A stretch of 10,138 nt of DNA from Deltaproteobacteria bacterium (GTDB lineage Bacteria > Bdellovibrionota > UBA1018 > UBA923): contig JACQAX010000050.1 of NCBI GenBank assembly GCA_016194795.1, positions 1 to 10,138 on the forward strand, read 5' to 3'. The notes beneath the pieces were generated by a model, which did not search any database, was not told the origin of the DNA, and saw only the letters and a list, made by a program, of their open reading frames with translations. Each line of letters opens with the position of its first letter. Within the stretch, counting starts at the first letter, position 1. A program made the translations under genes and the position numbers. Shown here piece by piece: positions 5,214-10,138 of this stretch.

Positions 5214-6413
5214 ATGCTTGAAGGCGTGTCTGAAATCGCGAAAAGACAGCTTTCGTTCAAGAAGGGCGACATCCTGTTTCGGGAAGGCGAGCCAGGAGAC
5301 CTCTTCTATTTCGTCATCGCGGGCAGCGTCGGGATTTTCCACGACTACGATGGCCGTAAGCTGCCGTTGGCCGTCATCGAGAAAACGCAGGCCGTCGGCG
5401 ACCTCTCGGTCATCAACAAAAGCGTTCGCTCGGCGACGGCGGTCGCGCTTACCGATCTCGTCGTGATCCCGGTTCAGCGCGAGAGCGTCGACGAGCAGCT
5501 CGGGCTCTCGCCCCGCTGGTTTCGGATTCCCCTCGCGAAGCTCGAAAAGCACCATGTCCTCGGCGAGATGTCGGTGGTCGACGGCAAGTGCCGCTCCGCC
5601 ACGGCGGTCGCGCTCTCCGACGCCGAGCTGATGAAGATCACGAAGAAGGGGTTCGACGATCAGCTCGCGCAGCAGCGGCTCTGGTTTCGCGCGCTGATTC
5701 AGACGCTCGTGAGCCACCTGCGGCACGCCGACGAGATGATCGCCCGAAGCGGGGTGCACGACGACGCGCTCGCTTCGTCGGTGCAGGACGTTTATTCGGA
5801 TCCCGTGTTTCGCTTTCGAGGCGCGCGGGAGGCGCAGCAGCCGCGGACGGTGGTTTCGGGTTCGGGCGTTCCCGCCGTTGACGCGACCCGGACGCGGGTC
5901 AAGGGTGTCGGCGAGAGCGAGGACGCGCCTGCCACGACGGTCGCGGGCGATGGAGGAAAAGATCTCGTCGACGGCACGGAGACCCTCGTGAAAGGCGGGG
6001 CGACGACCGAAAAGCCCAAGCTCGTTCGGATCAACAGCAAGCATCGGACGGCGCTGGTGTGCGATCCCGACCCGGAGTTTCTCGCGAAGATCTCGGAACG
6101 GCTGGCGAAGGCCAAGATCGGCGCGGTCACCTGCAGCGCGGTGGACCAGGCGCAGGCCAAGCTGGCGAACCAGAAGTTCGGCTGCGTGCTCATAAACCTG
6201 AGGGTCAAGAAGGGAAGCCCCGAGAAGCTCGTTCGCCGGATTCGCTACCTTGAAAAGAGCGGCGACGAGCATCTGCGCGTCTTCATGATCGTGGCGGACG
6301 AGGACGCGCGGGACATCGAGTCCTTTCGCAGCGCGCTCGACGGAACGTTTTCACCGGAGCTCGGAGCGGTGGCCATCGCCGAGCAGCTGACGCAGATGTT
6401 TCCGCTGAGCTGA
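5214..6413 (+). CDS. Cyclic-nucleotide-binding-like protein with degenerate receiver
   Basis: A 399-residue cytoplasmic signalling protein. Residues 13-100 are a cyclic-nucleotide-binding (CNB) fold: FKKGDILFREGEPGDLFYFV, then IAGSVGIF, then a phosphate-binding-cassette-like AVGDLSVINKSVRSATAVAL with Asp63 where Glu is usual and Arg72 present. The distal part is repeated with a 55-residue offset: residues 110-159 contain VLGEMSVVDGKCRSATAVAL with the canonical Glu118 and Arg127, ending in the same WFR. Residues 205-268 are a flexible linker with four TxVxG motifs. Residues 277-399 resemble a response-regulator receiver: acidic Asp284/Asp286 are kept, but the phospho-acceptor position is Asn328 (VLINLRV) and no clear conserved Lys is seen. 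An in-frame TAA lies 21 nt before ATG 5214, so upstream starts are excluded. The ribosome-binding site is weak. It likely senses a nucleotide and relays by protein contact. Confidence 0.85.
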   Translation: MLEGVSEIAKRQLSFKKGDILFREGEPGDLFYFVIAGSVGIFHDYDGRKLPLAVIEKTQAVGDLSVINKSVRSATAVALTDLVVIPVQRESVDEQLGLSPRWFRIPLAKLEKHHVLGEMSVVDGKCRSATAVALSDAELMKITKKGFDDQLAQQRLWFRALIQTLVSHLRHADEMIARSGVHDDALASSVQDVYSDPVFRFRGAREAQQPRTVVSGSGVPAVDATRTRVKGVGESEDAPATTVAGDGGKDLVDGTETLVKGGATTEKPKLVRINSKHRTALVCDPDPEFLAKISERLAKAKIGAVTCSAVDQAQAKLANQKFGCVLINLRVKKGSPEKLVRRIRYLEKSGDEHLRVFMIVADEDARDIESFRSALDGTFSPELGAVAIAEQLTQMFPLS

Positions 6414-6423
6414 GCGGCTCAGC
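6404..6423. terminator. Palindrome between convergent stop codons
   Basis: GCTGAG (6409-6414) - CGG - CTCAGC (6418-6423) is a perfect 6-bp stem that contains both stop codons, TGA of the plus gene (6411-6413) and TGA of the minus gene (6421-6419). No T-run follows on either strand, so it is at best a weak bidirectional terminator. Confidence 0.35.
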
Positions 6424-7270
6424 CGCGTGAATCGATGCTGCGGGCGACGAGCGAGCGCAGCCGATCGGCCGATAGGGTGCGGCTTTTCACGCCGTGCTTC
6501 TCGCGCAGCCGGCGGGTGGCATAGGGCCCGACGCGGTAGAAGTCGCGGACGATCTCGAGGTCGCGCTGGATGGGGGCGTACATGAAGCGCGGGATGTGCT
6601 CGTTCTCGAGGAGACGGGAGGTGAGCGTGTCGAGGAGGCGCCTGCTCCGCCCGGAGAGAAAACCGTCGAGCTCGGCCGACCATTCCGGCGGAAACCCGAT
6701 CGTGTACGAGTAGGGCGGCGAAACGCGCGTGATGCGCGCCGGAAACGAGAAACGGGGCTTGGCCGTGGTGGCGGCATGGATCAGGCGCAGGAGGGCGGTG
6801 TAGCCTGACTTCGTCTTGCGGCGATGCTTGTAGCAGCCGAACAGGCGGTACTCGGGCAGGTCGACGCTCGTGAGCTTGAGGTGCAGGCGCGAGCGCTCGA
6901 GCCTCGTGCCGATGAAGAGGTAGCGCTCGTCGTAGCTGCCGGCCACGTTGAACGGCGGCTGCACCGCGCGAATGAGCTCGCTCTCGCGCTCGAGCGCCGC
7001 CGCCTCGCTGCGATGGAGCTCGTAGCTGATCTCCTCGGCTCGTTCGAGCATCTCGAGGGTGCTCTCGGGGGCCGCGCCGGGCTTGGCGTTCCTGTATTGA
7101 AGCAGGCGCCGGCGCAGGTTCTTCGCCTTGCCGATGTAGAGCACCTCGCGCGCGCTATCGAGGAAGAAGTACACCCCGGGCTCTTGGGGCAGCTCCTTGA
7201 AGAAGGGTTCTCCGAGCTTCTGGTGCAGGGGATTCTCGTAACGAAAGCTGAACGCGGGTTTTTTCGGCAT
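6419..7270 (-). CDS. GIY-YIG nuclease, UvrC N-terminal/Cho type
   Basis: A 283-residue protein with a GIY-YIG endonuclease domain at residues 27-108: LPQEPGVYFF, VLYIGKAKNLRRRL, and EAAALERESELIRAVQPPFN. Gly-Val-Tyr (32-34), Tyr45-Ile-Gly, Arg53 and the catalytic-type Glu96 all match UvrC, which cuts 3' of lesions in nucleotide excision repair. The protein ends where UvrC would continue into the UVR motif and the RNase H-like second nuclease. Its remaining 175 residues are a separate domain I cannot name. It is therefore a stand-alone UvrC-like nuclease comparable to Cho. ATG 7270 was chosen because residues before it have no ATG and begin only with a TTG (7288); no good ribosome-binding site is visible. 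It is convergent with the CNB gene, with 5 nt between the stop codons. Confidence 0.85.
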   Translation of the reverse strand: MPKKPAFSFRYENPLHQKLGEPFFKELPQEPGVYFFLDSAREVLYIGKAKNLRRRLLQYRNAKPGAAPESTLEMLERAEEISYELHRSEAAALERESELIRAVQPPFNVAGSYDERYLFIGTRLERSRLHLKLTSVDLPEYRLFGCYKHRRKTKSGYTALLRLIHAATTAKPRFSFPARITRVSPPYSYTIGFPPEWSAELDGFLSGRSRRLLDTLTSRLLENEHIPRFMYAPIQRDLEIVRDFYRVGPYATRRLREKHGVKSRTLSADRLRSLVARSIDSRG

Positions 7271-7285
7271 GAGCGCGCGAAATAG

Positions 7286-7305
7286 CAAAATCCCGCGCCG
7301 CGCGG
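7286..7305 (-). terminator. Possible intrinsic terminator after the PfpI gene
   Basis: On the minus strand CCGCG-CGG-CGCGG is followed by GATTTTGCTATTT, a short GC stem with a partial T-run, about 20 nt after the stop of the DJ-1/PfpI gene. It is only 16 nt before the nuclease ATG, so full termination here would leave no room for a promoter. Partial termination or coincidence is equally possible. Confidence 0.35.
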
Positions 7306-7324
7306 CAAGGGCGCAATGCTCGTG

Positions 7325-7918
7325 TCAGGCGGCCGCGCCCTTTTTCTCGGCGCCGACGCCGAGCAGCTTCAGCAGCTCTCGATTGAAGGCGGGCAGGTCG
7401 TCAGGCTGGCGGCTCGTGACGAGATTGCCGTCGACGACCACCTGCTCGTCGACCCATTGGGCGCCCGCGTTGCGCAGGTCGTCCTGGATGGTGTGGTAGC
7501 TCGTGAGCTTGCGTCCCTTGGCCAGACCGGCGGACGCGAGAATCCAGGGCGCGTGGCAGATGACGGCGGTGGGCTTGCCGCTTTCGATGAACGACTTCAC
7601 GAAGCGCTGCACCTTCGGCTCGATCCGCAGGGTGTCGGCATTGAGGGCGCCGCCGGGCAGAACCAGCGCGTCGAACTCGTCGGGGCTTGCCTCGTCGAGC
7701 GTTCGGTCGACGTTGATCTTGATGCTTTTGTCGTGGTGCTTGAACGCCTGGATGTCGCCGCGCTCGAGCGAGAGCACCTCGACCGAGGCGCCGCTGTTTT
7801 GCAGGGCCTGCAACGGGGAGGTCAGCTCGGTTTCCTCAAAGCCGTCCCCGGCGAGGATGGCGACGCGCTTTGGCTTGGTCGAGACGTCGGCCGGCACCGG
7901 GTGTTTCTTGTTCTCCAT
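7325..7918 (-). CDS. DJ-1/PfpI superfamily protein (YhbO/protease I type)
   Basis: A 197-residue cytoplasmic protein of the class I glutamine-amidotransferase-like DJ-1/PfpI fold. Visible landmarks are RVAILAGDGFEETEL with the conserved acidic residue (Glu28/29), the FDALVLPGGALNADTLR loop, and the nucleophile elbow AVICHAPWILASAG with Cys121-His122. Members are annotated as intracellular protease, glyoxalase III or deglycase in stress protection; the exact activity is debated. Length and motifs are complete. Start ATG 7918 has only GAAGG close by. The frame is open further upstream to 8302, but that part overlaps another gene and looks non-coding. It is separated from the small secreted gene upstream by 71 nt holding a hairpin. 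Confidence 0.9.
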   Translation of the reverse strand: MENKKHPVPADVSTKPKRVAILAGDGFEETELTSPLQALQNSGASVEVLSLERGDIQAFKHHDKSIKINVDRTLDEASPDEFDALVLPGGALNADTLRIEPKVQRFVKSFIESGKPTAVICHAPWILASAGLAKGRKLTSYHTIQDDLRNAGAQWVDEQVVVDGNLVTSRQPDDLPAFNRELLKLLGVGAEKKGAAA

Positions 7919-7942
7919 GCCTTCAGAAGATGCAGAAGAGAT

Positions 7943-7961
7943 GCCAGGCTCGAGGCCTGGC
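7943..7961 (-). terminator. Hairpin between the small secreted gene and the PfpI gene
   Basis: GCCAGGC (7943-7949) - TCGAG - GCCTGGC (7955-7961), a perfect 7-bp stem followed on the minus strand by ATCTCTTCTGC. The T-content is modest, so it may be a weak terminator for the sigma-54 transcript of the 77-aa gene or a processing site. Confidence 0.4.
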
Positions 7962-7989
7962 GCTTGTCCGGTGCCGCCGCTTGCGCGCA

Positions 7990-8223
7990 TCAGAGCGTGC
8001 GCAGGCCGATGCCGGTGAGCGGCGGGCGCGCGGGTTTTTCCGGCGTGCTGTCCGGCGCGCTTTGAGGGGCGCTGGCGGCGCTCTGCTGCGATTGATTTTC
8101 GAGAAGCACTCCCAGTGGAGAGCTCGGGCGCGAGGCCATCGCGTTCGCGCTGGCGAGAAAAGCGCCGAGTCCCGAGAGGGCCGTGATTCCGAGGGCGAGG
8201 ATTTTGGTTTTGCCGGTGTTCAT
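7990..8223 (-). CDS. Small secreted protein of unknown function (77 aa)
   Basis: A 77-residue protein with a signal peptide MNTGKTKILALGITALSGLG followed by AFLASANA, with cleavage after about residue 28. The mature part of about 50 residues has no cysteine and is Ser/Pro/Gln/Ala-rich (ENQSQQSAASAPQSAPDSTP), ending PPLTGIGLRTL. It is probably a disordered periplasmic or surface-exposed peptide. AAGGA at 8233-8237 lies 9 nt before ATG 8223 and supports the start. Upstream is a consensus sigma-54 promoter (8286-8301), so expression is likely activator-dependent and conditional. I recognise no family. Confidence 0.75.
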   Translation of the reverse strand: MNTGKTKILALGITALSGLGAFLASANAMASRPSSPLGVLLENQSQQSAASAPQSAPDSTPEKPARPPLTGIGLRTL

Positions 8224-8248
8224 TTGTGAAGTTCCTTTTTTGATGTCG

Positions 8249-8267
8249 GGCTCGAAGCATTCGAGCC
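8249..8267 (-). promoter_or_regulatory. Leader hairpin upstream of the small secreted gene
   Basis: GGCTCGAA (8249-8256) - GCA - TTCGAGCC (8260-8267) is a perfect 8-bp stem. With transcription starting near 8275 from the sigma-54 promoter, it would form near the 5' end of the mRNA, about 10 nt before the ribosome-binding site. It could stabilise the transcript or tune translation. Confidence 0.5.
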
Positions 8268-8285
8268 GCTGCTGCAGGAGTGTTT

Positions 8286-8301
8286 AGCAACCGACGTGCC
8301 A
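8286..8301 (-). promoter_or_regulatory. Sigma-54 (RpoN) promoter, -24/-12
   Basis: The minus strand reads TGGCACGTCGGTTGCT, an exact match to the TGGCAC-N5-TTGCW consensus. The invariant GG is at 8300-8299 and GC at 8288-8287. The predicted start site is about 8275, 52 nt before the 77-aa gene ATG. It lies between genes and in the correct orientation. Confidence 0.75.
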
Positions 8302-8345
8302 ATGCCTGAGCTGCGCTTTCGTGCTCGCGCGCGGCTCGGCGCGCG

Positions 8346-8379
8346 GGATTCCGGCGACGGGTCGGCCGGATTCCCGGCG
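8346..8379 (-). promoter_or_regulatory. Imperfect repeat pair, possible activator site
   Basis: GGATTCCGGCG (8346-8356) and GGATTCCCGGCG (8368-8379) are near-identical direct repeats about 22 nt apart. The second is centred in a GCCGG-ATTC-CCGGC dyad (8365-8378). They lie about 70-104 nt upstream of the predicted sigma-54 start, where enhancer-binding activators often bind. They also fall right after the chrA stop, so they could simply be GC-rich 3' sequence. Confidence 0.35.
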
Positions 8380-8401
8380 GGTGCCGAAGCGCCGGCGGAT
8401 T

Positions 8402-9619
8402 TCAGGAGCCGACGAGGGCTTGCAGCGCGATCGAGAGCGCGCCGCCGCCGGGGATCAGCAGCCACACCGGGATTTTCGTGAAGAGCGCGAGCAGCAGGGC
8501 GCCACCGCCGACGACCGCGGCCAGCGTATGGGTGCCGCCGACGGCCGGCGCGGCCGCGAGGCGCGCGACGGTCACGAGGATCGAGCCGATCACCGCTCCG
8601 ACCGCGAAGAGCACGAAGCGGCGGGTGTACGGCGAGTTCCCGAGCTTTCGTTCAGCGATCGGAAACCAGGTGAGGATGTTGAAGAAGCCGGGGAAGAACA
8701 CGCCAGCCGTCGCGACCGCGGCGCCCACGAGGCCCGCGACTTTGTAGCCGATGAAGGTCGACGTGATGAGCACCGGGCCCGGGGTGATCTGCCCGAACGC
8801 GAGCGCGTCCATGAACTGCTGGTTCGTCAGCCAGTGGTGCGTGTCGACGACGTCGTGCTTGAGGAGCGGGACGACGGCAAGACCGGTGCCGAAGACGACG
8901 AAGCCCGCCTTGAGGAAGACGCCGACGAGCTTCGTGAGGATGCCGAGCGACGCGCCGGACGAGCCGACGAGAAAGGCCGGCAGCGCGAAGGCGGCGAGGT
9001 TTCTCTTCTTGTCCGGGCCGAGCTCGCTCAGCTTGAGGAGCAGGGCCCCGAGGATCCCGGAGCCGATGATCACGAGCGGCTCCATCGACGGTCTCAACGC
9101 CGTGAGGGCCGCCGCGACCGCGGTCACGACCCAGAAGACCGCGTCGCCGCGGTAAGGCTTCGCCAGGCGCCAGACGCTTTCGGTGATGACGCCGAGCGCG
9201 GCCGCCTGCATCCCGAAGAGCAGCGGCTTGCTCCACGCCAGCGCCTCCACCGACGTGTAAAACGCGCCGAGCGCGAGCATCATGAAAAACGACGGCGCGA
9301 TGAGGCACGTGCCGGCGACGATGCCGCCGAGCCTTCCGCCGCGCACGCTTCCGAGATAGATCGCCGTCTGCGTCGCCGTCGCGCCCGGTAGCGCCTTGAT
9401 GAGCGCGAGCGCCTGCCCGAACCTCTCGTTCGAGATCCACTTGCGCCCCTCGACGAGGTCTTTCTGATACGCCGCCATGAGGGCGAGCGGGCCCCCGAAG
9501 CCGAGGAAGCCCAGCTTCAGGAAGTACGACGCGATTTCCGTAAGCCGTGAGCGGCGCCCTTGGGGGCCCTCAACAAGCCGTGCGCCGGTGTCCGAGCGCT
9601 TTTCCTTGGTAGCTGCCAT
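8402..9619 (-). CDS. chrA: Chromate transporter ChrA (CHR family, bidomain)
   Basis: A 405-residue inner-membrane protein with two homologous halves, each with about six hydrophobic segments, as in long-chain CHR transporters that export chromate. The N-half shows LGFLGFGGPLALMAAYQKDL, W-ISNERF, ALPGATATQTAIYLG and GGRLGGIVAG. The C-half repeats it as FLKAGFVVFGTGLAVVPLL, WLTNQQFMDALAFGQITPGP and AGLVGAAVATAGVFFPGF. The usual His after FGGPxA is not present (FGGPLALM), a small departure whose effect is unknown; substrate specificity is inferred from family only. ATG 9619 lies within the end of the upstream radical SAM gene (50-nt overlap) with no clear ribosome-binding site, which suggests translational coupling. 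No metal-responsive regulator gene is seen next to it. Confidence 0.9.
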   Translation of the reverse strand: MAATKEKRSDTGARLVEGPQGRRSRLTEIASYFLKLGFLGFGGPLALMAAYQKDLVEGRKWISNERFGQALALIKALPGATATQTAIYLGSVRGGRLGGIVAGTCLIAPSFFMMLALGAFYTSVEALAWSKPLLFGMQAAALGVITESVWRLAKPYRGDAVFWVVTAVAAALTALRPSMEPLVIIGSGILGALLLKLSELGPDKKRNLAAFALPAFLVGSSGASLGILTKLVGVFLKAGFVVFGTGLAVVPLLKHDVVDTHHWLTNQQFMDALAFGQITPGPVLITSTFIGYKVAGLVGAAVATAGVFFPGFFNILTWFPIAERKLGNSPYTRRFVLFAVGAVIGSILVTVARLAAAPAVGGTHTLAAVVGGGALLLALFTKIPVWLLIPGGGALSIALQALVGS

Positions 9620-10138
9620 TTTCGAGCATCGCTTTCTTGAGGGCGTTCATCGGCTCAAAGCGTAGCGCGGACCAGGCCGGTCCGACAAGCTCCGTCGGAT
9701 GGCTCGAGAGCGCATGCGTGCGCTCGACGTGGATGGAGGGGTCGAGGTGCTCGAGGAAGGCCATCGCCATCTCGTTGAACCCGTCCATCGAAAGCAGCGG
9801 CCAGGGCTCGCGCGCGTAACGTTCGGCCAACAAGGTGTCTTTGAGCACCATGAGCTGGTGGATCTTCACGCCGTGCACGCCGAGGCGGCTCATCGTGCGG
9901 GCGGCTTCGATCGCATGCTCGATCGTGTCGCCGGGCGCGCCGAACATGAGATGGACGCTGACGCTCAGGTTGGGAAAGCGGAGCGCGCGCTCGACGGCGT
10001 CCAGGCCTTCCGCGACCGAATGGCCGCGCTCGTAGAATTCGAGGGCCTCGTCGCGCAGGCTTTGCAGCCCGAGCTCGAGGCTCACGTAGCGCCCGCCGCG
10101 GCCGTAGCCGTTGAGCAGCTGGAGCACGTCGCCAGGCA
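9570..10138 (-). CDS. Radical SAM protein, YhcC/TIGR01212 family (C-terminal part)
   Basis: The frame is open to the right edge, so the 5' part with the CxxxCxxC iron-sulfur motif lies outside; about 188 C-terminal residues are visible. The order of motifs follows YhcC-type proteins: YVSLELGLQSLRDEAL, YERGHSVAEGLDAVERA, VHLMFGAPGDT, GVHGVKIHQLMVLKDT, PWPLLSMDGF, and the C-terminal SYQGKAL. Members are radical S-adenosylmethionine enzymes whose substrate is poorly defined. The stop (9570-9572) lies inside chrA, so the two are probably cotranscribed. The last residues (GHRRTAC) follow the conserved QGK end. Confidence 0.88.
   Translation of the reverse strand, partial: PGDVLQLLNGYGRGGRYVSLELGLQSLRDEALEFYERGHSVAEGLDAVERALRFPNLSVSVHLMFGAPGDTIEHAIEAARTMSRLGVHGVKIHQLMVLKDTLLAERYAREPWPLLSMDGFNEMAMAFLEHLDPSIHVERTHALSSHPTELVGPAWSALRFEPMNALKKAMLENGSYQGKALGHRRTAC

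Noticed and set aside
5175..6272. 365-codon minus-strand frame
   Set aside because: It is opposite the CNB/receiver-like gene, whose motifs are clear; there is no independent signal.
7919..8302. N-terminal extension of the PfpI frame up to 8302
   Set aside because: The extension overlaps the 77-aa secreted gene and the sigma-54 promoter, and family members begin near ATG 7918.
8321..9391. 356-codon plus-strand frame
   Set aside because: It is antisense to chrA, extremely rich in Arg/Glu/Asp/Gly, and chrA on the other strand has clear family motifs.

Overview
The window is a high-GC bacterial chromosome segment with short gaps between genes. GC-rich third codon positions, Sec signal peptides on three or four unrecognised proteins, a MACPF-like secreted protein paired with a DNA-binding regulator, and a sigma-54 promoter suggest a diderm of the Bdellovibrionota or Myxococcota type. 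This placement is inference; there is no rRNA or other phylogenetic marker, and I see no phage, transposon, CRISPR or tRNA gene.

Layout. (1) <1-1263, minus: the first 421 codons of a secreted protein of unknown function, running off the left edge. (2) 1264-1451: divergent intergenic region with a small dyad. (3) 1452-1805, plus: small exported protein with an outer-membrane-barrel-like C-terminal end. (4) 1817-2758, minus: helix-turn-helix regulator resembling the TIGR02147/DUF4423 type. (5) 2846-4459, minus: 537-residue secreted, cysteine-containing protein with a MACPF-like segment. (6) 4460-4696: AT-rich divergent control region. (7) 4697-4939 and 5021-5155, plus: two small cytoplasmic proteins (80 and 44 aa). 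(8) 5214-6413, plus: cyclic-nucleotide-binding-like protein with an internal 55-residue duplication, a TxVxG-repeat linker and a degenerate receiver domain. (9) 6419-7270, minus: UvrC-type GIY-YIG nuclease. (10) 7325-7918, minus: DJ-1/PfpI protein. (11) 7990-8223, minus: small secreted protein behind an excellent sigma-54 promoter match. (12) 8402-9619, minus: bidomain chromate transporter ChrA. (13) 9570->10138, minus: C-terminal part of a YhcC-family (TIGR01212) radical SAM protein, overlapping chrA by 50 nt.

The most interesting unit is 1817-4696. A 19-bp palindrome, GTTTTTCG-N3-CGAAAAAC, occurs perfectly in the control region upstream of the MACPF-like gene (4607-4625). It recurs with one broken arm pair directly against the ribosome-binding site of the regulator gene (2772-2790). 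The two copies match at 17 of 19 positions, suggesting that the regulator controls both itself and the secreted protein. A 14-bp perfect GC-rich inverted repeat separates the two genes. The other notable items are the sigma-54 promoter at 8286-8301, with two imperfect repeats about 70-100 nt upstream of its predicted start, and the unusual architecture of the cyclic-nucleotide/receiver-like protein.
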